From Chryseobacterium viscerum (GTDB taxonomy: Bacteria; Bacteroidota; Bacteroidia; Flavobacteriales; Weeksellaceae), in NCBI RefSeq assembly GCF_002899945.2, contig NZ_PPEG02000009.1, positions 239,337 through 303,336 on the forward strand: a stretch of DNA of 64,000 nt, in the 5' to 3' direction. Position numbers and translations under genes: made by a program. Below, one piece after another: positions 1 through 8,241 of this stretch; position 1 is the stretch's first letter, and each line of letters starts with the position of its first letter. The notes under the pieces were generated by a model. That model was not told where the DNA came from. It saw only the letters and a program-made list of their open reading frames with translations, and made no database searches.

Positions 1-1
1 A

Positions 2-1432
2 TTCTTGCCGCAGCTCAACGAAGGTTCACTTTGGATCACTGCTGAAATGCCAATGAGTTCTTCATTGAAAGAATCATTGAAAACAGCAGATCTTTTAAAG
101 AAAGACATTATGAGCTTCTCAGAAGTGACAGATGTTCTTGCGCAGACAGGGAGAAGTAATGATGGAACAGATCCCAATGGATTCGGGTTTGTACAGTTTG
201 CCGTTAACCTTAAGCCAAGAGAAGAATGGAAACGTAAGATCACCTACGATGAATTGATTAATGAAATTGACAAAAAGCTCAGAAGTTATCAGGGAATTAC
301 GTTCAACTATTCCCAACCGATTTCCGATAACGTAGCAGAAGCTGTAGCTGGTTTTAAAGCCGAAAACGGAATCAAAATTTATGGTGATAACCTGGAAACC
401 CTTGATAAATTAGCCAACGAAGTGGTATTAAAAATTAAAGATGTACAAGGGGTAAAAGATCCGGGAATTATTAAAAATATAGGACAGCCAGAAGTAAGTG
501 TTGTGCTGGACAGAGATAAAATGGCTGCTTATGGAGTAATGCCGGCGGATGCACAAGCCGTACTGGAAATGGCTTTTGGAGGAAAAACCGCTTCAGAAAT
601 GTTCGATGGCGAAAGAAAGTTCCCAATCCGTCTGCGATATTCCCAGGAATACAGAACCAATGAAAATGACATTGCAGCGTTGATGGTTCCTACACAGGAT
701 GGGGCAAAGATTCCTTTAAAAGAAATCAGTACTATCGTTAAAGACAACGGGGCTGCATTTATTTATAGAGATAATATCAAAAGATATATTGGAGTTAAAT
801 TCTCCATTCGGGATAGAGATTTAGGAAGTACGATCGCCGATGCCCAGAAAAAAGTGGATGCTATTGAACTTCCTGATGGGTATTCCGTAGGATGGACCGG
901 TCAGTTTGAAAACCAGCAACGTGCATCACACAGGCTGACGCAGGTGGTACCGGTGAGTATTCTGATGATTTTCTTCCTGCTGTTTATTCTGTTTGGAAAT
1001 ATGAAGGATTCCCTTTTGGTATTGGCCAACGTACCTTTTGCTTTAATCGGTGGGATTATTGCACTGCATGTTACCGGAATCAATTTTGGAATCTCTGCCG
1101 GAGTAGGAATGATTGCCCTTTTGGGAATTTGTATCCAGAACGGTGTCATCCTTATCACGGAGTTCCATCAGAACGTTAAAGACGGCATGGATATAGACTC
1201 AGCGATATTAAACGGAGTGAAATCCAGAACCAGACCAGTAATTATGACAGCACTTATGGCGTCTATAGGATTGATGCCGGCAGCTTTATCTACAGGTATT
1301 GGCTCGGAATCACAAAAACCTTTGGCTATTGTAATTATTGGAGGACTTATTACAGCAACAGTTCTTACACTGCTTATTTTCCCGATTATCTTCTGGATAT
1401 TCAACAGGACGAAGAAGCTCAGTCATATTTAA
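2..1432 (+). CDS. Heavy-metal/multidrug RND efflux transporter, C-terminal part (5' truncated)
   Basis: This is the C-terminal half of an inner-membrane proton-driven RND pump of the CzcA/CusA type, which exports metal ions through a tripartite envelope complex. The open frame runs off the left edge, so the first in-window start-like codon (TTG at 5) is not a real start. The first visible residues (FLPQLNEG) match the start of the first periplasmic loop in this family. Then come the porter domain, a predicted helix cluster from about residue 315 (VPVSILMIFFLLFILFG), and the helix-rich end with TRPVIMTALMASIGLMPAAL, typical of the family. About 475 of the usual 1000-1050 residues are present. 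Substrate cannot be assigned without the missing half and neighbours. Family is sure; metal specificity is inference. Confidence 0.9.
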   Translation, partial: FLPQLNEGSLWITAEMPMSSSLKESLKTADLLKKDIMSFSEVTDVLAQTGRSNDGTDPNGFGFVQFAVNLKPREEWKRKITYDELINEIDKKLRSYQGITFNYSQPISDNVAEAVAGFKAENGIKIYGDNLETLDKLANEVVLKIKDVQGVKDPGIIKNIGQPEVSVVLDRDKMAAYGVMPADAQAVLEMAFGGKTASEMFDGERKFPIRLRYSQEYRTNENDIAALMVPTQDGAKIPLKEISTIVKDNGAAFIYRDNIKRYIGVKFSIRDRDLGSTIADAQKKVDAIELPDGYSVGWTGQFENQQRASHRLTQVVPVSILMIFFLLFILFGNMKDSLLVLANVPFALIGGIIALHVTGINFGISAGVGMIALLGICIQNGVILITEFHQNVKDGMDIDSAILNGVKSRTRPVIMTALMASIGLMPAALSTGIGSESQKPLAIVIIGGLITATVLTLLIFPIIFWIFNRTKKLSHI

Positions 1433-1455
1433 ATTATCTTTCATTTATATTAGTA

Positions 1456-1488
1456 AGAAGCGCGGAAAACAAAGTTTTCCGCGCTTCT
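1456..1488. terminator. Bidirectional hairpin between convergent genes
   Basis: A perfect 15-bp inverted repeat (AGAAGCGCGGAAAAC and its complement) with a 3-nt loop lies between the convergent efflux gene and the DUF4394 gene. It is GC-rich against an AT-rich background. It lacks a long T run, but placement and stem strength suit a shared terminator. Confidence 0.7.
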
Positions 1489-1523
1489 GCATTTATTGAA
1501 ATAAAAATAGGATGAGTCGAAGT

Positions 1524-3023
1524 TTAAAATCCTAATCCCACTGTAAAAGCTTTTACAGCATTCGGATAATCGGAAACTGAAGTTGCTGCTCCTGTTGTTG
1601 TATTGATGGAGTAAATTTTTGTGGATGAACCTACCGATGCCATTAAATAGGCTTTTTGGCTCATGCTTCCAATATCAAAACCATTAGCACTTGTAATGTT
1701 AATTCCTAAAGAGCCTGTCTCTACTAAAGTTCCATTATTAGGAGGGTTTTGCTGGTATAATTTGTCCGTATTATGATCAATGACAAATAGAGTAGTAGCC
1801 GTGCTTCCCGCAAAATTATTAGTATACGCTGCAGCGCTTATCATAGGGCTTCCTGGATTTAAGACAAGATCTACAGCGGCAATTGTTCCGTCGTTAGGAT
1901 TTAAGCGAAGATTCTGTCCTGTATTGCTCACTACTCTTATTCTATCCACCGTAGGATTGAAATCGAAGCCGAAATCTGTTCCGGAAAGTAAAGTAGCAAA
2001 AGGAGTAGTACCCACAGCCGTAGCGGCACCTGTACCCAAATTGATGGTGTAAATTCTGCTTGAACTTCCCAATGCATACAATTGTCCGTTTACAGGACGG
2101 AAATCTATCCCTAAAATATTCTCACCACTTTGTAATCCTGCTACTGTCTTGGAAACTGGCATCGGACTGTTTGGATTGAAAATTTGGAGAGTATTAGAAT
2201 TGTCAATGGCATAGGCTACCGGTTCTGTAGGAATGGCAAGATCAATGACAGCCTGCTGAAGAGAACCTACATATGTTGTTTTTCCATTATTCAGATCCAG
2301 AACATGCAATTTATCACTGAGCGCTAATAGAGCAGTACTGTTATCAAATTTAATGTCAAAAGCAGCCTGCCCGGTAAAAGTGGTTCCCAAACTTCCCACT
2401 TCCACTAAAGTTCCATTGTTGGGAGGATCTTGTTTGTATAATTTTCCTAAAGCCGGATCAATATCATATAAAACAGTCGCAGTAGCACCGGCTTTACTGT
2501 TTGTGTAAGCTAATCCTGTTATCGAAGGACTTCCGGTACCGTTAATAGTAATATCAGTGGCGGCAATAGCTCCGGTTTCCGGATGTAAACGCAGATTTTG
2601 TCCGGTATTACTCACCAGGCGAATTCTGTCAACGGTAGGATTGAAATCAATAGAAGCTATGGTCCCCGAAATCAAAGGAGCAAATGCTGTGGAGCTTACG
2701 GCTCTTGCTGAAGCATTGGAAGTATTGATGATATATAATTTACTGGCATTAGATAATGCATAGAGTTCTCCTGTTGCAGGTCTGAAATCTATACTTAACA
2801 ATTTTTCTCCTGATGTAATACCTGTTACAGCAGTTTTTGAGGTGAAAGTCTTTGGATTATTGGAATTAAAATAAACAAGCTCATTCATTGCTGTTATTCC
2901 GTATACCATAAGATCCGGACCCTGAGGGGTATTTTCCGACATATAGTTTTCATCCGAATTGTCACACGAAAACAAAGTTGCAATGGCAAACAGGGCGAAG
3001 TAGATGTGTAATAGTTTTCTCAT
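1524..3023 (-). CDS. DUF4394 domain lipoprotein with two tandem copies of the domain
   Basis: This predicted lipoprotein has a signal peptide ending in a lipobox (LFSC, lipidated Cys about residue 20). The body is two copies of the same roughly 220-residue unit. Each copy carries the hallmarks of DUF4394: GEKLLSIDFRP / GENILGIDFRP, then FNPTVDRIR.VSNTGQNLR, then YTN...ATATxLYxID, then PPNNGTLVE.GSLG. The copies start near residues 40 and 265. The repeats suggest a beta-propeller-like fold exposed at the cell surface or in the periplasm. No enzymatic motif is seen and function is unknown. The gene stands alone, convergent with the efflux gene, with about 320 nt to tuf upstream. Domain identity is confident; the role is not. 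Confidence 0.85.
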   Translation of the reverse strand: MRKLLHIYFALFAIATLFSCDNSDENYMSENTPQGPDLMVYGITAMNELVYFNSNNPKTFTSKTAVTGITSGEKLLSIDFRPATGELYALSNASKLYIINTSNASARAVSSTAFAPLISGTIASIDFNPTVDRIRLVSNTGQNLRLHPETGAIAATDITINGTGSPSITGLAYTNSKAGATATVLYDIDPALGKLYKQDPPNNGTLVEVGSLGTTFTGQAAFDIKFDNSTALLALSDKLHVLDLNNGKTTYVGSLQQAVIDLAIPTEPVAYAIDNSNTLQIFNPNSPMPVSKTVAGLQSGENILGIDFRPVNGQLYALGSSSRIYTINLGTGAATAVGTTPFATLLSGTDFGFDFNPTVDRIRVVSNTGQNLRLNPNDGTIAAVDLVLNPGSPMISAAAYTNNFAGSTATTLFVIDHNTDKLYQQNPPNNGTLVETGSLGINITSANGFDIGSMSQKAYLMASVGSSTKIYSINTTTGAATSVSDYPNAVKAFTVGLGF

Positions 3024-3192
3024 AATATTAATTTTAGTTGTTTTTGTATGTACGAGAAAAAAATAGAAATGGATTTATAGGTAGACATATTTTTAGGATT
3101 TTTTTACCGGTATATTGTATTCATAATTAGTAAGATAGTTTATATTTTTAATAAAACGTTTCTAAGGATTTTTTTCAATTAAGAAATTTGTG

Positions 3193-3200
3193 TAAATTTG
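3193..3200 (+). promoter_or_regulatory. Candidate distal -7 box of tuf
   Basis: TAAATTTG matches the Bacteroidota -7 consensus TAnnTTTG on the tuf strand, about 150 nt before the start codon. ATTCTCA (3202-3208) just downstream can pair with TGAGAAT (3243-3249), so a transcript from here would begin with a stem-loop. No clear -33 TTG is seen, so confidence is modest. Confidence 0.4.
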
Positions 3201-3276
3201 CATTCTCAATACGTGGAAATGTAAGGTTTGTCCTTCAGTGGATGAGAATATTGAAAGTTTTTTTAATAAAAAGTTT

Positions 3277-3303
3277 TTGGTATTTAAAAATTCATTATAT
3301 TTG
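3277..3303 (+). promoter_or_regulatory. Main tuf promoter (TTG / TATATTTG)
   Basis: A TTG (3277-3279) is followed after 16 nt by TATATTTG (3296-3303), which fits the Bacteroidota -33/-7 promoter pattern. It lies about 42 nt before the tuf ATG, so it is the likely main promoter of the tuf-tRNA-Trp-secE-nusG unit. Confidence 0.65.
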
Positions 3304-3345
3304 CACACTGAAAATTTGAAAAACAATAAATAAATAATTTAAATC

Positions 3346-4557
3346 ATGGCAAAGGAAACGTTTAATCGTAACAAACCACACTTGAACATTGGTACTATTG
3401 GTCACGTTGACCATGGTAAAACAACACTTACTGCAGCAATTAGTGCTGTGTTAGCTAGCAAAGGTCTTGCTGAGAAGAAAGATTTCTCTGCTATTGACTC
3501 TGCTCCAGAAGAAAAAGAAAGAGGTATCACTATCAATACTGCTCACATTGAGTACGAAACTGAAAATAGACACTATGCTCACGTTGACTGTCCAGGTCAC
3601 GCCGACTATGTTAAGAACATGGTAACTGGTGCTGCTCAGATGGATGGAGCAATCGTAGTATGTGCTGCAACTGATGGACCAATGCCTCAAACAAGAGAAC
3701 ATATCTTACTTTGCCGTCAGGTAAACGTACCTAGAATTGTTGTTTTCATGAACAAAGTTGACATGGTAGACGATGCTGAATTATTAGAGCTAGTTGAAAT
3801 GGAACTTAGAGACTTATTGTCTACTTATGATTTTGACGGAGATAACTCTCCAGTAATTCAAGGTTCTGCACTAGGTGCACTTACTGCAGCTACTTCATCT
3901 CCTGTTAACACAGAAGACAAATGGTTCAAAAGTGTAGAAGAATTAATGGATGCTGTTGATAATTGGATCGAGCAACCAACAAGAGATATGGATAAGCCAT
4001 TCTTGATGCCTATTGAAGATGTATTCTCTATTACAGGTAGAGGTACTGTAGCAACTGGTAGAATCGAGGCTGGTGTTATCAACACTGGTGATCCAGTTGA
4101 TATCGTTGGTATGGGTGATGAGAAATTAACTTCTACTATTACAGGAGTTGAGATGTTCAGAAAGATCCTAGATAGAGGTGAAGCTGGAGATAACGTAGGT
4201 CTATTGTTGAGAGGTATTGAAAAAACTGACATCAAGAGAGGTATGGTTATCGCTAAGAAAGATTCAGTTAAGCCACACAAAAAATTCAAAGCTTCTGTTT
4301 ATATCCTTTCTAAGGAAGAAGGTGGACGTCACACTCCATTCCACAACAAGTACCGTCCTCAGTTCTATGTAAGAACTACTGACGTTACAGGTGAGATCTT
4401 CTTACCAGAAGGTGTAGAAATGGTAATGCCTGGTGATAACTTAGAGATCACTGTAGAATTGTTACAACCAATCGCTCTTAACGTAGGTCTTAGATTTGCA
4501 ATCAGAGAAGGAGGTAGAACAGTTGGTTCAGGTCAGGTTACTGAAATCCTAGACTAA
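3346..4557 (+). CDS. tuf: Elongation factor Tu
   Basis: EF-Tu carries aminoacyl-tRNA to the ribosomal A site as a GTPase in the cytoplasm. The P-loop GHVDHGKT is at residues 19-26, followed by the switch I region (EEKERGITIN), DCPGH and NKVDM, and then the two beta-barrel domains ending at VTEILD. At 403 residues it is slightly longer than the usual 394-395. The extra residues sit at the end of the GTPase domain around TAATSSPVNTEDKW. The start at ATG 3346 is set by the conserved MAKETFNR opening. It is the first gene of a unit continuing into tRNA-Trp, secE and nusG. Identification is certain. Confidence 0.99.
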   Translation: MAKETFNRNKPHLNIGTIGHVDHGKTTLTAAISAVLASKGLAEKKDFSAIDSAPEEKERGITINTAHIEYETENRHYAHVDCPGHADYVKNMVTGAAQMDGAIVVCAATDGPMPQTREHILLCRQVNVPRIVVFMNKVDMVDDAELLELVEMELRDLLSTYDFDGDNSPVIQGSALGALTAATSSPVNTEDKWFKSVEELMDAVDNWIEQPTRDMDKPFLMPIEDVFSITGRGTVATGRIEAGVINTGDPVDIVGMGDEKLTSTITGVEMFRKILDRGEAGDNVGLLLRGIEKTDIKRGMVIAKKDSVKPHKKFKASVYILSKEEGGRHTPFHNKYRPQFYVRTTDVTGEIFLPEGVEMVMPGDNLEITVELLQPIALNVGLRFAIREGGRTVGSGQVTEILD

Positions 4558-4572
4558 TCATCTTAAAATATA

Positions 4573-4608
4573 AAAAGCTTCCGTAAGGAATTTCTTTACG
4601 GAGCTTTT
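4573..4608 (+). terminator. Hairpin between tuf and tRNA-Trp
   Basis: A stem of about 13 bp with one bulge (arms around AAAAGCTTCCGTAA and TTTACGGAGCTTTT) ends in a short T run just after tuf. It could be a partial terminator or an RNA-processing signal that frees the tRNA 5' end, since the tRNA begins only about 6 nt later. Confidence 0.6.
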
Positions 4609-4613
4609 AATCT

Positions 4614-4684
4614 ACGGGCATCGTCCAATGGTAGGATACCGGTCTCCAAAACCGTTGATCAGGGTTCGAATCCTTGTGCCCGTG
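4614..4684 (+). tRNA. tRNA-Trp (anticodon CCA)
   Basis: A cloverleaf can be drawn. The acceptor arm ACGGGCA (4614-4620) pairs with TGCCCGT (4677-4683), and G4684 is the discriminator. The D stem is GTCC/GGAT, the anticodon loop CTCCAAA gives CCA, and the T arm contains GTTCGAAT. The full 3' CCA is not encoded. It sits between tuf and secE, as is usual in Bacteroidota. Confidence 0.97.
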
Positions 4685-4696
4685 CAAATATAAATT

Positions 4697-4903
4697 ATGA
4701 GTTCATTTGTCGATTTTTTAAAAGGTTCTTATAACGAATTCAGACATAAGGTTGAATGGCCAAAATGGGCTGATCTTCAGTCTTCTACAATCGTGGTGAC
4801 TATTGCGACAGTGATTCTGGCATTATTTACCTTTGGAGTTGATGAATTGTTTTCAAAAGCAGTCAGCAACATAATAGGAATGCTAATCAACTTGTTCAAT
4901 TAA
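4697..4903 (+). CDS. secE: Preprotein translocase subunit SecE
   Basis: SecE is the essential small subunit that clamps SecY in the inner-membrane Sec channel. The 68-residue single-helix form seen here is typical outside Enterobacteria. An N-terminal amphipathic stretch with the conserved EFRHKVEWPKWADL is followed by one transmembrane helix (about residues 30-62, STIVVTIATVILALFTFGV). It begins 12 nt after the tRNA and ends 20 nt before nusG, so all three are probably cotranscribed. Small size, motif and position make the call firm. Confidence 0.96.
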   Translation: MSSFVDFLKGSYNEFRHKVEWPKWADLQSSTIVVTIATVILALFTFGVDELFSKAVSNIIGMLINLFN

Positions 4904-4923
4904 TAATTAAGTATTTTCCCATA

Positions 4924-5466
4924 ATGAGCGAATTGAAATGGTATGTGCTGAAAGCAATCAGCGGACAGGAAAATAAAGTGAAAAACTATATTGAGACAGA
5001 AATCAAACGTTTAGGGTTTGAGCAGTACGTTACTCAAGTGGTTATTCCTATGGAAAAGGTAATCCAAATTAGAAACGGTAAAAAAGTTCCTAAAGAAAGA
5101 CCTTACTATCCTGGATACTTGATGATTGAAGCTGATCTGATGGGAGAGATTCCTCACGCTATCAAGAATATTCCTGGGGTTATTTCTTTCTTAAGTTTAA
5201 CAAAAGGAGGAGATCCTGTTCCAATGAGAAAATCAGAGGTCAACAGAATGCTTGGAAGAATGGATGAACTTTCAGAATTTGCAAGCGATATTGAAATTCC
5301 TTATGTAGTAGGTGAAAACGTTAAAGTAATCGATGGACCTTTCAACGGATTCAATGGTACAGTTGAGAAAATTCTTGAAGACAAAAAGAAAATTGAAGTT
5401 TCTGTATTGATCTTCGGTAGAAAAACTCCAATGGAGCTTAGCTACATGCAAGTAGAAAAAGTATAA
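4924..5466 (+). CDS. nusG: Transcription termination/antitermination protein NusG
   Basis: NusG binds RNA polymerase and couples it to the ribosome or to Rho. The protein has the N-terminal NGN domain (KWYVLKAISGQENKVKNYIE, then RPYYPGYLMIEADL around residues 60-72) and a C-terminal KOW motif (ENVKVIDGPFNGFNGTVEKI, about residues 127-147). At 180 residues it has family-typical length with no inserted domain. It is the last gene of the tuf-tRNA-secE unit. A strong terminator follows, which is unusual because nusG commonly runs directly into rplK. Confidence 0.98.
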   Translation: MSELKWYVLKAISGQENKVKNYIETEIKRLGFEQYVTQVVIPMEKVIQIRNGKKVPKERPYYPGYLMIEADLMGEIPHAIKNIPGVISFLSLTKGGDPVPMRKSEVNRMLGRMDELSEFASDIEIPYVVGENVKVIDGPFNGFNGTVEKILEDKKKIEVSVLIFGRKTPMELSYMQVEKV

Positions 5467-5486
5467 TAATTACTTATATAAAATAT

Positions 5487-5514
5487 AAAAGACCGCTTAC
5501 TAGCGGTCTTTTTT
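5487..5514 (+). terminator. Intrinsic terminator after nusG
   Basis: A 10-bp stem (AAAGACCGCT / AGCGGTCTTT, loop TACT) is followed by a T run. It ends the tuf-nusG unit and isolates it from the three secreted-protein genes downstream. Confidence 0.9.
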
Positions 5515-6021
5515 GTCTTTATACATGAGTTACTTATTAATTATAAATGATGAATGATGAACGTTGAAGTGAAGGTGGAAGCAATCCATGGAATTAGATT
5601 TTAGCTTAAAATTTTTCAATAGATGAAATCCCCTTACTGTAAAATTTTGCTTAAATAGCGAAAATAAATTTCGATTTTGTCTATAGAGTACATGCATATA
5701 AACTTTCTGATGATTATTTTTTGATAGTTTAAAATATATTCTTCTGCTGATTACTTGTACCGCGTACTTTGCTTTATATTAATTTTCACCATTTGGAGAT
5801 TATTTGTGTTTTTTTTTACACCAAAGCTTTTTTCTTTTACTTAATTCACTTTTGGATGGCATACTTCTTGCAAACCAACTGTTAAATAATCCATAAAATT
5901 TTATGCTTTTTATTTTTATACACTATTTGCAGGTGTATGAATGTTTTATGTTTTTTAACTAAAAGCATACAATATTGGATTAGGTATTCAAAAACACAAG
6001 CTTATATAAACACATAACCCA
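5515..6021 (+). other. AT-rich intergenic stretch upstream of the first secreted-protein cassette
   Basis: About 500 nt without a supportable gene on either strand. It is strongly AT-rich with scattered TTTG words (for example TACTTTG near 5770 and TATTTG near 5924), but none gives a clean TTG...TAnnTTTG promoter. The promoter of the 6022 gene should lie here. I see no tRNA, repeat pair or terminator other than the nusG hairpin at its left end. Confidence 0.5.
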
Positions 6022-6642
6022 ATGACAAAAATTATTTCGATGATTATTTTGGTGGGGGCATCTGTGCTCACCAGTGCGCAGGTTGGCATCAATACTACAA
6101 CACCGGAGAAGCAACTTAGCGTAAACGGTACAATGAAGACATCAGGAATTGTTTTCAAGCAGCCCATGGAAAAACTGAAAGCGGATGAGAATTACACTTT
6201 CATTATCAAATCTCCTGCTCCTGAAAACAAAATTACAGCGTACAATGACTCTTTTGTACCCAATTCACCAGCGCCAATTAATCTTATTCAATTCAAAATT
6301 ACCTGCGATCCTTCTGATAAAGATTGGGTAAATCAGTTTGACACCATGATTAATTCTACTAAGTTTTTGGTGGTTATCTCATCTTTTGGATTTACACAGC
6401 CCACAAGAACTTTTACTGCAGACTGGGTTACTCCAATGCCTCAGATCTTTGCGTATTCATCAGGAGGAACATGGAAGCTTAAAGCAGATTATCAAGGATT
6501 TGCTCCTGATAACTCTTTCCCGACGGGAGTCTGGACACTGAATTTATTGGTATTTGACAGATCATATGCCAAAGATTTTAATACTACACAAAATCTTAAT
6601 ACTTCAACTACAGGTGCTGCAGCAGCTCCATTAATTCAATAA
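6022..6642 (+). CDS. Secreted VGINT-motif protein, paralogue 1 of 3
   Basis: This 206-residue protein has a signal peptide ending near TSAQ. Directly after it comes the motif VGINTTTPEKQLSVNG, an N-terminal element recurrent in flavobacterial surface and tail-fibre-like proteins. The rest is predicted beta-rich. Landmarks shared with the next two genes are a hydrophobic TKFLVVISSFGF segment mid-protein, a GGTW/GVWTL segment, and LLVFDRSYAKDF near the C-terminus. No T9SS sorting domain, lipobox or catalytic motif is seen. It opens a tight three-gene operon (8-nt and 6-nt gaps) between nusG and rplK. Function is unknown; a surface structural or adhesive role is inference. Confidence 0.8.
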   Translation: MTKIISMIILVGASVLTSAQVGINTTTPEKQLSVNGTMKTSGIVFKQPMEKLKADENYTFIIKSPAPENKITAYNDSFVPNSPAPINLIQFKITCDPSDKDWVNQFDTMINSTKFLVVISSFGFTQPTRTFTADWVTPMPQIFAYSSGGTWKLKADYQGFAPDNSFPTGVWTLNLLVFDRSYAKDFNTTQNLNTSTTGAAAAPLIQ

Positions 6643-6650
6643 AATTCAAT

Positions 6651-7298
6651 ATGAAAAAAATTATTGCGATACTCTTTACGGGTTTTGCTGCTTTAAGCAT
6701 AAATGCTCAAGTAGGAATTAATACTAAAACACCTCAAGGAACTCTTGATGTTGAAGGAGAAACATTGGTAGAGTCCTATTTAATAGATACTGAAAATACG
6801 AAGGCAAGCGGAAATTATCTTCTCCTTACCCGTTCTAAAGATACTTCGCCGGTAGGCAAGGTGAAGCTGTTGGATATTTCGCTCCGTAATGTAGCTCCTG
6901 TAAATATGTATAATGTTGTATTGACCAATGTAAGACAAGATGAAGTTGTAAACCTCAATACAGGATTAGAAGTAAATAAATATGTAGTAGCAATTACAGG
7001 TGCTGTTTTTACAGGAGCGGTGTCGGCAGCAAACACGACAACCAATCCAAAATCATATGGTTCTTATGCCACAGAAGTTACTCAGGTTACGAGTGGAGGT
7101 AAAAATTACCATGCTATTAATTTAGCTTTTAAAGGTGCCGGAACTGTTTCTTCCCAAAACGGAACATGGACCCTTACGCTGAATGTTTTTGAAAAATCAC
7201 TGGTGAAAGACTGGGGAACCTTCAACGGTTCAGTTTCTGCATCAGCATCACCTGGTTATTCAGGAGTATCAACCAATACGCCTATAGGGCTTCAATAA
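6651..7298 (+). CDS. Secreted VGINT-motif protein, paralogue 2 of 3
   Basis: This 215-residue protein repeats the plan of the preceding gene. A signal peptide ends at INAQ, followed at once by VGINTKTPQGTLDVEG and then a beta-rich body. It has the cognate segments NKYVVAITGAVF, NGTWTLTLNVFEKS and VKDWG. The C-terminal tail is rich in Ser, Gly and Thr (SASASPGYSGVSTNTP). The start follows the previous stop by 8 nt, so translation may be coupled. Sequence divergence from its neighbours is large apart from these landmarks, so the duplication is old or under diversifying pressure. No function is assigned. Confidence 0.8.
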   Translation: MKKIIAILFTGFAALSINAQVGINTKTPQGTLDVEGETLVESYLIDTENTKASGNYLLLTRSKDTSPVGKVKLLDISLRNVAPVNMYNVVLTNVRQDEVVNLNTGLEVNKYVVAITGAVFTGAVSAANTTTNPKSYGSYATEVTQVTSGGKNYHAINLAFKGAGTVSSQNGTWTLTLNVFEKSLVKDWGTFNGSVSASASPGYSGVSTNTPIGLQ

Positions 7299-7304
7299 AA
7301 AACT

Positions 7305-7973
7305 ATGAAAAGAAAAATTTATATCACAATAATCATGTGCCTTGGGATATTTTTGAATGCCCAGAAAGGAAAAGTAGGGATCAATACAGCAAACCCTACA
7401 GAGACACTTGACGTTAACGGAAAAACATATACAAATTCTTTATATTTAAGAAATCCGGGAGAGCCTACCATGACGGGAGGAAGCTTTTTAGCAACTTCAC
7501 AAAATGGGTTGCAGTTGTATGATCCGACCTTAGAAAGCAGTGGATTATTTAATTATCTTAAGCTTACCCTTACAGGAATATCTGGAGCAGGAATCACAGA
7601 CTATGATACCAAAATTGATGCAAACAATTTTCTGGTTATCCTTCATAATTATTCATTCAAGTTAAATGATGGAACTACAAATGTTATGCTTGATTATGGA
7701 GACAATGGTGTGAATGATAACAAACAGGGATCTCCGGATGTTGTTGCCTTTAAAAGTAACGGAACATGGCATATCAGAGCAAGGTTTACCGACAGCAGAC
7801 TTCTCTCAGTGTCTTCAGCCACTCCATCAAGAACGTATAACAACTTTACTGTTGACCTTTATCTGATGGCGTATAGAAGATTGATTGAAAAACAGAATAT
7901 CAGCGATATCAATGCTGATCTTGGTGGAACTGATGGTTCTACACAAACGATTAATAAACCATCTGGTTTTTAA
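7305..7973 (+). CDS. Secreted VGINT-motif protein, paralogue 3 of 3
   Basis: This 222-residue protein has a signal peptide (FLNAQ), then KGKVGINTANPTETLDVNG, then the same three landmarks in diverged form: NNFLVILHNYSF, NGTWHIRARF and FTVDLYLMAYRRLIEKQ. It is the last gene of the cassette. The terminator at 7991-8025 follows 18 nt after the stop. The order of landmarks is conserved in all three proteins while the intervening sequence is not, which suggests a shared fold. Export is confident from the signal peptide. Surface location and partner are unknown. Confidence 0.8.
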   Translation: MKRKIYITIIMCLGIFLNAQKGKVGINTANPTETLDVNGKTYTNSLYLRNPGEPTMTGGSFLATSQNGLQLYDPTLESSGLFNYLKLTLTGISGAGITDYDTKIDANNFLVILHNYSFKLNDGTTNVMLDYGDNGVNDNKQGSPDVVAFKSNGTWHIRARFTDSRLLSVSSATPSRTYNNFTVDLYLMAYRRLIEKQNISDINADLGGTDGSTQTINKPSGF

Positions 7974-7990
7974 AAATACTTTCTTTTTAT

Positions 7991-8025
7991 AAAAAACGGT
8001 CATTTACATCAAATGGCCGTTTTTG
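7991..8025 (+). terminator. Intrinsic terminator closing the three-gene cassette
   Basis: A 14-bp stem (arms 7992-8005 and 8011-8024, one T:G pair, loop ACATC) ends in a five-T run. It separates the VGINT cassette from the rplK promoter. Confidence 0.88.
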
Positions 8026-8114
8026 TTTTATGTCTTCTTCACAATATTATAAAATGGATTGCTGTACTTTATAATTTTTTTTTCTTAAACTTTTTAAAAA
8101 TCAGCAATTTCCGT

Positions 8115-8144
8115 TTGCTATTTCAAAAATATTTTATACTTTTG
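8115..8144 (+). promoter_or_regulatory. rplKAJL promoter (TTG / TACTTTTG)
   Basis: TTG at 8115-8117 is followed after 19 nt by TACTTTTG (8137-8144), a good Bacteroidota promoter. It places the transcript start near 8150 and gives rplK a leader of about 90 nt. Confidence 0.75.
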
Positions 8145-8154
8145 CAGTCCAAAA

Positions 8155-8189
8155 AGTAGGTTTATCATAAGTGAGTAGGATAACCTGCT
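8155..8189 (+). promoter_or_regulatory. Leader hairpin of rplK mRNA (candidate ribosomal-protein leader)
   Basis: AGTAGGTT (8155-8162) can pair with AACCTGCT (8182-8189), giving 8 bp with one G:U and a 19-nt loop, at the very start of the rplK transcript. L1 represses the L11-L1 operon by binding the leader in other bacteria. Whether this hairpin mimics the L1 site on 23S rRNA is inference. Confidence 0.4.
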
Positions 8190-8241
8190 GAATAATAAAT
8201 GCTTCCAAACTCATTAATTATTCAAATTTAAAAAACAAACA

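Noticed and set aside
3858..4289. Minus-strand 143-codon frame inside tuf
   Set aside because: A shadow of the highly conserved tuf coding sequence with no independent support.
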